Shown here piece after piece: positions 1-7,617 of a stretch of 34,489 nucleotides of DNA (position 1 is its first letter; each line of letters starts with the position of its first letter). Location of the stretch: contig JAIMBI010000031.1 in assembly GCA_023565505.1 (NCBI GenBank), positions 1-34,489 on the forward strand, written 5' to 3'. Both the position numbers and the translations under genes were made by a program. This DNA is from Actinomycetes bacterium. GTDB lineage: Bacteria > Bacillota > Sulfobacillia > Sulfobacillales > JAIMBI01. Below the pieces are notes generated by a model that worked only from the letters and a program-made list of their open reading frames with translations, ran no database searches and had not been told where the DNA came from.

Positions 1-251
1 AGGCGGCCGAAGGTGCGGACGGTGGCGTCGACGAGGGCGGCGACGTCGGCGGCGACGCTGACGTCGGCGCGGAGCGCGGCGGCGCCGACGCCGAGGGCGC
101 GGATCTCGACGGCGGTGGCCTCGGCCTCGGCGGCGGAGCGGGAGTAGTTGACGGCGACGGCCATGCCGGCGCGGGCGAGGTCAAGGGCGATGGCCCGCCC
201 GAGGCCGGTGCCGCCGCCCGTCACGAGGGCGACGCGTCCTTGCAAGGTCAT
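1..251 (-). CDS. SDR-family NAD(P)-dependent oxidoreductase (partial, N-terminus only)
   Basis: The first 83 codons of a short-chain dehydrogenase/reductase; the rest lies beyond the window edge. The N-terminus is a Rossmann fold with the classical cofactor motif TGGGTGLG at residues 11-18, followed by the ADVS stretch typical of the adenine-binding pocket near residue 62. The ATG at 249-251 is preceded on the minus strand by AAGGAG at good spacing, so the start is secure. Such enzymes reduce or oxidise hydroxyl/keto groups; the substrate cannot be told without the C-terminal half, where the Tyr-Lys catalytic pair would lie. It is the last visible gene of a minus-strand group with the MFS transporter 130 bases upstream. 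Confidence 0.85.
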   Translation of the reverse strand, partial: MTLQGRVALVTGGGTGLGRAIALDLARAGMAVAVNYSRSAAEAEATAVEIRALGVGAAALRADVSVAADVAALVDATVRTFGR

Positions 252-381
252 CACGGATGGCTCCTTGTCACGTGGTGCCGCCGCGACGGCCCGTCCCTCC
301 GGGCAAGGGCCCTGGAACGGTTCCGTGCGGTCGGTGCCGTTGTGTGGTTCGGAACCCGCGAGGAGAATCCCTGCGTGGCGC

Positions 382-1638
382 CTAGGCCTGCCGGGGAGCG
401 TCGACCGCCTCCGGCGCACGGAGGGGCACGAGGCGCCCCCGCAACGCGAAGAGCCCCGCCAGCAGCGCCAGGACCAGGAGCCCCTCGACGGCGAAGGCCC
501 TAGAGAGGCCGGCCGGCCCGGCGAGGACGCCGGACAGGACGGGTGTCGCCATCATGGACACGACGAAGTAGATCTGGGTCACGCCCAGGCGCGTGCCCCG
601 GTCGGCGTCGGTGCTGGTGTCCGCCACCGCGGTGAGGAACGCGACGTTCAGCCAGCCCGCAGCCAGCCCCGCCGCGAGGATCCCACCGGCGGAAAGCTCC
701 CAGGACGGCAACCCGACGCCGAAGAGCGCCAACGCCAGGAGTCCGCCCGACAGCCAGACCAGCCGGAGGGGCCCCAGGCGCGCCATCACGCCGGTCGCCA
801 CGAATCCCGCGGCGATCATGCCCAGGCTCTGCAGGGCGGTCAGGAGGCTGGCCTCCGAGGCCGAGGCGCCCAAGTGGAGCAGCCAGACGGGGAAGAACGA
901 CTGGGCCAGGGCCTGGGGCAGGGCGCAGAGCATGGAGACCATCCCGAAGAAGACGATCACGGGGTCGCGGGCGACGCCGGGCAGGAGGCGCAGGGCCTCA
1001 CCCAGCGGCCGTCCGGAGCGGGCCCGGGCGAGCGGGGCCAAGGACCACGCGAGAGCCGCGCTGACCAATCCCAGCGTCGCCGTCAGGGCGAAGGCGGGAG
1101 CCATCCCGAGTCCGGTGGCCACGGGTCCGGCCGCGGCGATGCCGACCAGGGCGCCACCCTTGGCGAAACTGGTGAACCGGCCGAGATTCGCGGTGCGCGA
1201 ACCGGACAGCCGGCTGGTATAGGCCTGGGCCGCCGTCCAAAACAGGCCCCGAGCGGCGCCGATGGCCAGCTGGGCCAGGATGAGGCCGGCAACCGGGGCG
1301 GGCCACCACATCGCCGAGAGCCCGGCCAGAACGGCCAAGCCGAACGTCACCAGGAGAACGGTGCGCTCGCCCCACGTGTCCGTGAGGGGTCCGCTGAGGA
1401 TCCGGGCGGGAAGCTGCAGGACGCCCGGAATCGCGGCCAAGAGGCCGATGGTCTGGCTGGCCAGGCCGAGGCGGACGGCATCCAACGGGACGAGGACCGC
1501 GAGCAGCAGGTAGGCGACGTTGAAGGCCCACGACCCGAAGAGGACACGACGCAGCAGTCCGCTGCTCGAGGACACGCGGTCGGAGCGGGGCGTCCCGGCA
1601 TGAAGGGAGGGGCGCGTCGGCTTCATGACCTCCATCAT
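382..1638 (-). CDS. Major facilitator superfamily (MFS) transporter
   Basis: About 418 residues forming roughly twelve hydrophobic helices, the normal MFS size, so a secondary transporter of the cytoplasmic membrane. The loop after helix 2 reads RILSGPLTDTWGER, matching the MFS motif A pattern (G-x-x-x-D-x-x-G-x-R). The two halves are joined by a short basic loop around residue 200 (LARARSGRPLG), as expected. Substrate is unknown; the family includes drug and metabolite exporters. The start is uncertain: ATGs lie at 1638, 1635 and 1626 and an in-frame GTG at 1662, none with an ideal ribosome binding site (a GGAGG sits only two bases before the 1626 ATG). The neighbours (SDR, small membrane protein, USP) give no clear pathway. 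Confidence 0.85.
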   Translation of the reverse strand: MMEVMKPTRPSLHAGTPRSDRVSSSSGLLRRVLFGSWAFNVAYLLLAVLVPLDAVRLGLASQTIGLLAAIPGVLQLPARILSGPLTDTWGERTVLLVTFGLAVLAGLSAMWWPAPVAGLILAQLAIGAARGLFWTAAQAYTSRLSGSRTANLGRFTSFAKGGALVGIAAAGPVATGLGMAPAFALTATLGLVSAALAWSLAPLARARSGRPLGEALRLLPGVARDPVIVFFGMVSMLCALPQALAQSFFPVWLLHLGASASEASLLTALQSLGMIAAGFVATGVMARLGPLRLVWLSGGLLALALFGVGLPSWELSAGGILAAGLAAGWLNVAFLTAVADTSTDADRGTRLGVTQIYFVVSMMATPVLSGVLAGPAGLSRAFAVEGLLVLALLAGLFALRGRLVPLRAPEAVDAPRQA

Positions 1639-1716
1639 ACGCCGCCGTGCGATGGCCGGCACGCCCGCAAGGCATCCGTCGCGTCCCCCGGTGCGGACCG
1701 CGACGCCGGACGCGCC

Positions 1717-2016
1717 TCAGCTGATCCGATAACGCCGGCGGCCGCTTCGGGCACGCGGCCGGGCCGGGAGAGGCGTCTCCCCCAACAAGGCGGCACCCAT
1801 GCGCAGGATCCGCGCCTGAAGGGCGCGGCGCCGCGGCGACGGGAAGCGGATGACCTTCCGGCGGGCCCGGCGGTGCCTGCGCGACCGAGGGTTCTGGGCC
1901 CGGGAGGCATAGTACGCCAGGGCCACCAGCCCGAAGACCAGGGCGACGAGCGCGGCGAAGGTCGCCCAGTAGATGTCGATCCACGTTTGGGAAGGGAAGG
2001 CAGCTCCAGTCGTCAC
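1717..2016 (-). CDS. Small single-pass membrane protein, unknown
   Basis: A 99-residue frame with one clear membrane segment at about residues 12-38 (WIDIYWATFAALVALVFGLV and onward), followed by a strongly basic Arg-rich tail. The pattern suggests an N-terminal anchor with a cytoplasmic basic C-terminus. It starts with GTG at 2016; AGGAAAAGGGTGAG upstream can serve as ribosome binding site. No family recognised. It lies between the MFS and USP genes in the same direction with gaps of about 80 and 190 bases. The hydrophobic helix inside an otherwise Arg-biased GC-rich frame is the main reason to accept it; it could still be a chance frame. Confidence 0.5.
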   Translation of the reverse strand: MTTGAAFPSQTWIDIYWATFAALVALVFGLVALAYYASRAQNPRSRRHRRARRKVIRFPSPRRRALQARILRMGAALLGETPLPARPRARSGRRRYRIS

Positions 2017-2203
2017 GGTCGGCTCACCCTTTTCCTGGTTCGCGAGTCACGGCCGACAATGCCGTCCGCGTCGGGGATCTCCGTCGCACCTCCATCATGC
2101 GGAAACGCCGGTGCGGGCCGCGACGGCCGTTCGGAGAAGGTCCCGGGAGCGTTCGGCCCGTCTTTGCGGGTCGCTTGGATCAGGGTTTCCAATTTTGGAC
2201 GAC

Positions 2204-2731
2204 TCATGCGGGCGTGGCGGGGTCCGGTCCGTCGGCGTCGCCGCCGAACACAGCCGGGACGACGAACACCGGAACCGGACTGCGCGCCGCCACGGCGGCC
2301 GCGACGCTGCCCAGAAGCCGCCGGCCCGACCGGCCGCGGCCGCGCTTGCCCAATACGACGGCGTCGGGGCGGAACCAGTCGATCCCCCGGAGGATGCCCT
2401 CCGCGGGCGCACCGTGCATGATGGCTCCGCGGGCCGGGCGGTCGCCCAAGACCGCCCGCGTGGCGACGATGGCCCGCCCGGCGTCTTGCAGGGCGGGTTC
2501 GGCGAGACCCGGATCGTCTTCCCCGGACAGAAGAACCAGGGCGGTCGAGGCGGGAGCGGGCGAGCGGTCGGCGACGGCCAACAGGATGATGTCGTCCACG
2601 GCTTCCCCTAAAGCGGAAGCCGCCCATTGGGCCGCCCGGAGGGCTCCGGGGCTGCCGTCGGTGGCAATGAGGATGCGGCGTGCCGCCAGGATCGGCACCG
2701 TTACGGGGCTTGATTCCCGCCTCTGGCCCAT
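2204..2731 (-). CDS. Universal stress protein (UspA family)
   Basis: A 175-residue single-domain USP. The first strand reads RRILIATDGSPGALRAA (residues 18-34), the standard UspA N-terminus with the ATP-contacting Asp. The C-terminal part holds a complete nucleotide-binding motif G-2x-G-9x-G-S: Gly128, Gly131, Gly141-Ser142, followed by the strand VPVFVVPA. This predicts an ATP-binding cytoplasmic stress protein. The ATG at 2731 has GAGGAGG nine bases upstream, which fixes the start. The 576 bases upstream carry no gene. A second UspA domain with an altered motif occurs in this window fused to a methyltransferase (22176-23354). Confidence 0.9.
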   Translation of the reverse strand: MGQRRESSPVTVPILAARRILIATDGSPGALRAAQWAASALGEAVDDIILLAVADRSPAPASTALVLLSGEDDPGLAEPALQDAGRAIVATRAVLGDRPARGAIMHGAPAEGILRGIDWFRPDAVVLGKRGRGRSGRRLLGSVAAAVAARSPVPVFVVPAVFGGDADGPDPATPA

Positions 2732-3307
2732 CGCCGGGCGCCTCCTCGTGACTCGTCCGGAATCTGTCGGTCGGTCTCGACCGGTCGCCGGTCGATACCC
2801 TGCGCGTCGGGGTCCGGCTGCCCCGCGCGAAAACGACAAAACACCCGTGGGGGCGCGGGAGCGCGGCGGCGGAGGGGCCGTCCTCCCGGCTTGCCGTTTG
2901 CTCCCCGGCGCCTGGTCCCAGGGTACCCGAGCCCGGATGCCGGCTCTACGAGCGGGCGACCCCGGCGGGCCGTACCGGAGGGACCAACCTGGAGCCCCGA
3001 TCGGGCCCGGGGATCGGGTCGGTCGGACGGCTCGGCCGTGCCGCCTTCCGACACCGTCGGGTAGGACCCTCCGGCGTCCGGGCGGAGCCGGGCCGACGGT
3101 CGCAAGCCGCGCGGCTCGGGGGATCGCGTCCCTGAGGTCCGAGCGGCATGGCGGCCGGGGGCCGCGCGTCCCGCGGAGCCCTTCCCGGACGTGCCGGGCC
3201 CCGTCGGAGGTCTGCCGGGAAATCGCCCCGCCCGCCAGGGATTCGCGGGGCCGACCGCGAAAAAGGCGGCGGGTGTCGCGTGCGGACACCGGGAAGGGCG
3301 TGATGGT
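2732..3307. other. 576-bp intergenic region between divergent USP and aminotransferase genes
   Basis: No gene seen. Open frames here give only Arg/Pro/Gly-rich low-complexity translations without family resemblance. The region should hold the divergent promoters of the USP and aminotransferase genes, but no convincing -35/-10 pair was found. A 6-bp inverted repeat GGTGTC/GACACC with a 7-base loop (3272-3290) lies 17 bases before the aminotransferase ATG and could be an operator or a 5'-UTR hairpin. Confidence 0.5.
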
Positions 3308-4624
3308 ATGGGTCTGCCGACGCGCTGGGGACCGTTCACACGTATGGGAGCGGTGGTGGAACGGGGACCGCACGTCATCGTGCGCGCGGAGGGCGTCTGG
3401 GTGTGGGACGAAGCCGGACGGCGCTTCCTCGATGCCCACGGGGGGCTTTGGCTGGCCAACGTGGGCTACGGACGGACGGAGATCATCGAGGCGATGCATC
3501 GCCAGGCCCAGGAGTTGGCGTGGTTTTCGTCCTTCGGGGGATTCGCCAACCGGCCTTCGCTGGAGCTCGCGGACCGACTTGTCGATCTGCTGGCCCCAGA
3601 CGGCATGGCGGCCGTCTTCTTCTCGAACGACGGGTCCGAGGCCAACGAGACGGCGCTCAAGATCTGTCGCCAGTACTGGAAGCTCCGGGGACGGGCGGCC
3701 AAGGTGAAGCTCATCGGCCGCCAGCACGCCTACCACGGGGTGACGCTGGGAGCGCTCGCCGTGGCCGGCATCCTGGCCAACCGCCAACCGTTCGAGCCGC
3801 TCCTGGCCGGCGTGCGGCACGTACCGGCCCCCATCGGGTACGGCTGCCCCTACCATCCGGACACGCCGGTGTGCAGCCTGGCCTGTGCGCGGGAGTTGGA
3901 GCGGACCATCCAGATGGAGGGGCCCGATACGGTCGCCGCCTTCATCCTGGAGCCGGTCCAGGCCGCCGGCGGGGTCATCATCCCGCCGCCGGAGTATCTC
4001 GCCGCGGTGGAGCGCATCTGCCGCCGTTACGACGTCCTGCTGGTCGTGGACGAGGTCGTGACGGGGTTCGGCCGTCTGGGAGCGTGGACGGGCAGCCGCC
4101 ACTACGGCATCCGGCCCGACATCATGACGTTCGCCAAAGGGATCACGTCGGGGTACATGCCTCTCGGGGCGACGGCCGTGACGCGCGAAATCCTCGAGAC
4201 GTTTCTCGGTGCCGCCGGTTCGGATCCCGAGTTCCGCCACGGCCACACCTACAGCGGGCATCCCGTCGCCGCGGCCGCGGCTCTGGCGAACCTGGCCATC
4301 ATCGAACGGGAGGACCTGCCCGGACGGGCGGCGACCCTCGGCATGCACCTCGCCGACAAGCTCCGCGAACTGGCGGCCCGACACCCCGATCGGATCCGCG
4401 ACGCGGCCAACGTCGGCCTCTTGGGCCGGGTGGCCCTCGTCGACCCGAAGGGGACGGCCCCGGCCGGCAGCCTCGGGGCCCGGGTCAGTGCCGCCCTCCT
4501 GGATGCCGGGATCATCGCCCGAGCCGTCGGCGACGTGATCACCCTCTCGCCGCCGCTGGTCATCTCGCAGGAGGAACTGGACTTGGTGGTGGACGCCCTG
4601 GACCGGGCCATCGCCGCGTTGTAA
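3308..4624 (+). CDS. Class III pyridoxal-phosphate aminotransferase
   Basis: A 438-residue fold-type I, class III (omega-type) aminotransferase. Hallmarks are GSEAN at residues 109-113 (phosphate binding), DEVVTGFGR at 248-256 with the PLP-ring Asp248, and the Schiff-base Lys277 in MTFAKGITSGYMPLG, followed by HTYSGHPVA. Class III members use beta-alanine, GABA, ornithine or other omega-amino acids, usually with pyruvate or 2-oxoglutarate; the exact substrate is not readable here. The ATG at 3308 follows GGAAGGG at normal spacing. The amidase gene starts 38 bases downstream, so the two are probably co-transcribed. Release of a beta- or omega-amino acid by the amidase followed by transamination is a reasonable inference. 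Confidence 0.93.
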   Translation: MGLPTRWGPFTRMGAVVERGPHVIVRAEGVWVWDEAGRRFLDAHGGLWLANVGYGRTEIIEAMHRQAQELAWFSSFGGFANRPSLELADRLVDLLAPDGMAAVFFSNDGSEANETALKICRQYWKLRGRAAKVKLIGRQHAYHGVTLGALAVAGILANRQPFEPLLAGVRHVPAPIGYGCPYHPDTPVCSLACARELERTIQMEGPDTVAAFILEPVQAAGGVIIPPPEYLAAVERICRRYDVLLVVDEVVTGFGRLGAWTGSRHYGIRPDIMTFAKGITSGYMPLGATAVTREILETFLGAAGSDPEFRHGHTYSGHPVAAAAALANLAIIEREDLPGRAATLGMHLADKLRELAARHPDRIRDAANVGLLGRVALVDPKGTAPAGSLGARVSAALLDAGIIARAVGDVITLSPPLVISQEELDLVVDALDRAIAAL

Positions 4625-4662
4625 GAGGAAGGGACGACGACCCAAGGGAGGCAACGCTCACC

Positions 4663-5937
4663 GTGAACGTGGACGGCTCGCGGCTGCTCGCCAGTTTGAG
4701 ACACTTGGCCACCTTTTCCCGTCCCGGCCCGTCCGGGGCGGTGACCCGCCTGCCCTGGACTCCCGAGGATGCGGCGGCCGTGCGGTACTTGGCGGAAGGG
4801 CTCCGGGCGGCCGGACTACACGTCCGCCAGGATGCGATCGGCAACCTGTGGGGGACCTGGGATGTCTCCGCGCCCCGGACCATCATCTTGGGGTCCCATC
4901 GGGACAGCGTGCCGGCGGGGGGCGCGTTCGACGGGGCGCTGGGCGTAGTGGCCGCCCTGGAAGTGGTGCGGCGCCTGCGCGAGACCGGCTACCGGCCGCG
5001 CCACAACCTTGAGGTGGTCGCCTGGAACGACGAGGAAGGGGCCCGGTTCGGGACGACGCTGTTCGGCAGCCGGGTGTTCGTGGGGGCGCTCGACCCCCGG
5101 CGCGTGGCGGACCGGGTCGACGCGGACGGCGTGAGCCTGGGGGAGGCGGCGGCTCGGCACGGGTTTCCCGTGGAGCGCATGCTGCCCGCTTCGGACCTAG
5201 GGCACGTGGCCGCCTACCTGGAGCTGCACATTGAGCAAGGGCCGCTCCTGGAACGGGAAGGGCGGACCATCGGCGTCGTCAGCGGGATCGGCGCCATCTA
5301 CCAACGGCGCATCACCCTGCGGGGCACCCGCCTGCACGCGGCCTACTCCGGAACCGACCGGCACGACCCGGTCCTGGTCGCGTCCGGCGCGCTGGCGGCC
5401 TTGGACGAAGCCGTCCGCGCCGCCAACGCGGGGCGGGAGGAGGCTCGCGTCGGGGCGACGGTGGGTATGTGGCGGCCATCGTCGGAGTTGATCAACGTGG
5501 TGCCGGAGGAAGTGCGCTTCACCGTGGATCTCCGGGGACCCGACCCCGCCGTTGTCCTGCCGATACTCGACGGTTTCGTCGCCGAAGTGGAACGGTTGGC
5601 CAGCGCCGCCGGGGTGGAGGTCTTGCTGGAGGCGGTCAACGACCATACCACCTTGGCGGGAGGCGGGGATCCCACCCGGCCCCTCCTCTTCGATGCCGCG
5701 CTCGGAGAGCGGGTGAACCAGGCGGCGGGCGAACGGCGACTGCCCCGGCGCGCCATCTTCAGCTGGGCCGGGCACGACGCCATGGCGATGGCGCCACGGG
5801 TGCCGACCGCGATGATTTTTGTCCCGAGCCGCCGGGGTCTCAGTCACACGGCCATGGAATACACCGTGGACGACGACGTGGTCCACGGGGCCGACGTCCT
5901 GTTGGCGACGTTGCTGGCCGTGGACGCCGAGGGCTGA
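4663..5937 (+). CDS. M20-family Zn amidase (N-carbamoyl-amino-acid hydrolase / allantoate amidohydrolase type)
   Basis: A 424-residue member of the hydantoinase/carbamoylase branch of peptidase family M20. Metal-ligand segments are visible: LGSHRDSVPAGGAFDG with His79 and Asp90, WNDEEGARFG with the Glu124-Glu125 pair, and HIEQGP at 189-194. The C-terminus carries the family signature WAGHDAMAMAPRVPTAMIFVPS, then GLSHTAMEYT with His395. Known members hydrolyse N-carbamoyl-L-amino acids, beta-ureidopropionate or allantoate, releasing ammonia and CO2 or urea; which one applies cannot be settled. The GTG at 4663 is preceded by AGGGAGG. It follows the aminotransferase by 38 bases. The usual HLDSV appears here as HRDSV. 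Confidence 0.9.
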   Translation: MNVDGSRLLASLRHLATFSRPGPSGAVTRLPWTPEDAAAVRYLAEGLRAAGLHVRQDAIGNLWGTWDVSAPRTIILGSHRDSVPAGGAFDGALGVVAALEVVRRLRETGYRPRHNLEVVAWNDEEGARFGTTLFGSRVFVGALDPRRVADRVDADGVSLGEAAARHGFPVERMLPASDLGHVAAYLELHIEQGPLLEREGRTIGVVSGIGAIYQRRITLRGTRLHAAYSGTDRHDPVLVASGALAALDEAVRAANAGREEARVGATVGMWRPSSELINVVPEEVRFTVDLRGPDPAVVLPILDGFVAEVERLASAAGVEVLLEAVNDHTTLAGGGDPTRPLLFDAALGERVNQAAGERRLPRRAIFSWAGHDAMAMAPRVPTAMIFVPSRRGLSHTAMEYTVDDDVVHGADVLLATLLAVDAEG

Positions 5938-5953
5938 CCCGGCCGGCTACGAC

Positions 5954-5984
5954 GAAAAGGGCCGGAGACCTCGGCCTCCGGCCC
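5954..5984 (-). terminator. Intrinsic terminator of binding-protein gene 1
   Basis: A 9-bp GC stem (GGGCCGGAG/CTCCGGCCC) with an 8-base loop. On the minus strand it is followed by TTTTC, so it terminates the binding-protein gene that ends at 6005. It lies between convergent genes and may also act on the amidase transcript. A near-copy with a 10-bp stem follows the second binding-protein gene at 11197-11226. Confidence 0.8.
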
Positions 5985-6004
5985 GGGGGCGTCAGGTTCC
6001 GACA

Positions 6005-7261
6005 CTACTTCTTCGCGTACGGGTCGGGAAGGAACTTGGTCTGGGTGACCGGCTTCTCCACCCACTGCCCGTTCTGGTTGACCCACTGGACGAAGAAGAG
6101 TCCGTCGAAGCCCCAGTGCTCGGTCGGGCTGTAGTTGATCGGCCCCGCCGCCAGCGTGTCGGTGAAGTTGTGGATCTTCTCCAACCCCTGGATGAAGGTC
6201 TGGCGGGTCAGGTTTTTGCCGGCGAGCTTCAACCCTTCGACGACCACCTGACCCTCCACCCAGCCGGCCTCGGCGAAGTTCAGGTCGGTGATGTCCGGGT
6301 AGTACTTCTTCACCGCCTGCTTGAACGTCTGCATCTGCGGCGTGTTCTCGGACAACAGCTGCAACCACGAGCCGGCGTACATGCCGTTCCAGCCCGGTCC
6401 CGCGTTGACGGGCATGCTCGGGTCGTTGGAGACCTGCGTCACCAGCTGGTGCGGCGGCCGGAAGCCGGCGTTGTACTGGGCTTTCACGTACTGGGCCGTG
6501 GGTCCGGGGACCCCGTACAGCACCACCAGGTCCGGGTGTTGGGAGTTGACCTGCGTGGCATCGGGAGTGAAGTTGGTTTCCGTCACCTCGTACGGTACCT
6601 GGGTCACGATCTGGGCCGTACCGTTGGCGTATTTCTGCAACCCCATCTTGAGTCCGGCCAGGAGTTCGCCGCCGAAGTCGTCGTTCTGATACCAGACGGC
6701 GATCCTGTGGGCGTGCAGGTAGTTGACCGCGAACCAGGCGTCCAGCTCGCCCTCGACCGTGTAGTTGGTCTCCAGCCCGAACCAGTCGGGCTTGAACGGC
6801 ACCTCCCACGACTTGGAGCCGGTTTCAATGGCCACGTCGGGGACGTGGTTCTGCTGCAGGTAGGGCATCTCCGCCTCGGTGGTGGGCGTGCCGAGGGTTC
6901 CTACCATGGAGAACACGTGGTCCTGCTCGACCAGCTGCTTGGCCACCTGCACCGTCTTGCTGGGGTCGTAGCTGTCGTTGAGCAGGATGTACCGGATCTT
7001 CCGGCCGTAGACCCCGCCGTGGTCGTTGACGTAGTCGAAGTAGGCCGCCGCGCCCTCGTTGATGTAGTGATAAGCGGCGGCGGGACCGTCGAACGGCGTG
7101 TTGGCGCCGAACACGATCTCCGTGCTGGTGACGCCCGGCGTGGAGGAGGCGGCGTTGCTGCCGCCCCCGCCGGCCGGCGTGCTGCCGCCGCCGCAGCCGG
7201 CGAGGGCCAGGGCCAGGACGGCGCCGGCGCCGAGAAGGGCGGCCGAACTCGAACGCTTCAT
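6005..7261 (-). CDS. Branched-chain amino-acid-type ABC transporter substrate-binding lipoprotein, copy 1
   Basis: A 418-residue LivJ-type (periplasmic-binding fold I) solute receptor. The N-terminus is a lipoprotein signal peptide: MKRSSS, a hydrophobic core, then the lipobox LALAGC, followed by a Gly/Ser/Thr linker. It would be lipid-anchored outside the cytoplasmic membrane and deliver ligand to the LivHMGF permease encoded divergently from 7618. Ligand is probably an amino acid or amide; inference from family only. Residues 1-275 are identical to copy 2 (11248-12504), while the last 143 residues differ at about 17 positions. The ATG at 7261 is chosen; an in-frame TTG one codon earlier is better spaced from AAGGGGGA and is possible. 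Confidence 0.93.
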   Translation of the reverse strand: MKRSSSAALLGAGAVLALALAGCGGGSTPAGGGGSNAASSTPGVTSTEIVFGANTPFDGPAAAYHYINEGAAAYFDYVNDHGGVYGRKIRYILLNDSYDPSKTVQVAKQLVEQDHVFSMVGTLGTPTTEAEMPYLQQNHVPDVAIETGSKSWEVPFKPDWFGLETNYTVEGELDAWFAVNYLHAHRIAVWYQNDDFGGELLAGLKMGLQKYANGTAQIVTQVPYEVTETNFTPDATQVNSQHPDLVVLYGVPGPTAQYVKAQYNAGFRPPHQLVTQVSNDPSMPVNAGPGWNGMYAGSWLQLLSENTPQMQTFKQAVKKYYPDITDLNFAEAGWVEGQVVVEGLKLAGKNLTRQTFIQGLEKIHNFTDTLAAGPINYSPTEHWGFDGLFFVQWVNQNGQWVEKPVTQTKFLPDPYAKK

Positions 7262-7273
7262 CAAGACGCGGGA
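6437..7273 (-). repeat. 837-bp direct repeat, copy A (5' part of binding-protein gene 1)
   Basis: By-eye comparison finds every base identical to 11680-12516, at a constant offset of 5243. It covers codons 1-275 plus 12 bases upstream of the ATG. Outside it, mismatches begin at once (two differences within three bases at 6434-6436). Both copies lie in the same orientation and flank livHMGF. Confidence 0.95.
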
Positions 7274-7341
7274 ATCCCCCTTTTGAGCCTGTCACTCAGA
7301 GTGAAATGGGAGAACGAGACCGAAAACGCCGTGCTCCGGCG

Positions 7342-7398
7342 CATTCGGATGAACCACGGGATTCGACAACGCTTTACTTAATTCCTTCTGTTCGGACG
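7342..7398 (-). promoter_or_regulatory. Conserved upstream element shared by both binding-protein genes (copy 1)
   Basis: This non-coding block aligns with 12568-12622 upstream of copy 2. Shared plus-strand words include CATTCGGAT, TTCGACA, AATTCCT and CTGTTCG, with differing bases between. The sequence separating this block from the ATG (about 80 bases) has diverged, so retention of these words suggests a shared promoter or regulator site acting on the minus strand. No clear -35/-10 pair could be assigned. Confidence 0.45.
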
Positions 7399-7497
7399 AG
7401 AAAACGCCTGATATAGTAGCCTACATGGGGCGAACACCACGTGTGGTACGACAAGGGGTCGGTTCGCCGCTTCGTCAGGACCGTCCACGATTCGCAT

Positions 7498-7527
7498 CTT
7501 GCATCCGATTCGATGCAAGCATAGAAT
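7498..7527 (+). promoter_or_regulatory. livH promoter with overlapping palindromic operator
   Basis: A -35 TTGCAT (7499-7504), a 17-base spacer and a -10 TAGAAT (7522-7527) form a good sigma-A-type promoter about 90 bases before the livH ATG. A perfect inverted repeat, CTTGCATC at 7498-7505 and GATGCAAG at 7512-7519 with a 6-base centre, covers the -35 box and spacer, the position expected of a repressor site. The regulator is not identified. Confidence 0.6.
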
Positions 7528-7617
7528 AATTTGACCGTCGAACGGTTCGGCGTTTGTCTTTCGGTTGAGTCTCGTCGCGCACGATCCGGAACCCTTTCGG
7601 GCGGATGGAGGGGTGGC

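Larger units (their letters stand above)
7262..7617. other. Divergent control region between binding protein 1 and livH
   Basis: 356 bases without a gene. It contains a block resembling the sequence upstream of binding protein 2 (7342-7398, listed separately), and a sigma-A-type promoter with an overlapping palindrome before livH (7498-7527, listed separately). A TATAGT hexamer near 7425 could be a further plus-strand -10 box but lacks a good -35. The stretch is visibly more AT-rich than its surroundings, as expected for a regulatory region. Confidence 0.6.

Noticed and set aside
148..2421. A 757-codon plus-strand open frame across the MFS, small membrane protein and USP genes
   Set aside because: The translation is Arg/Gly/Pro/Gln-rich with no family pattern. 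It is the antisense shadow of recognisable minus-strand genes in high-GC DNA.
2732..4654. Upstream extension of the USP frame, open for over 600 codons to 4654 on the minus strand
   Set aside because: USP has a good ATG and ribosome binding site at 2731. The extension runs antisense to the aminotransferase and has no recognisable sequence.
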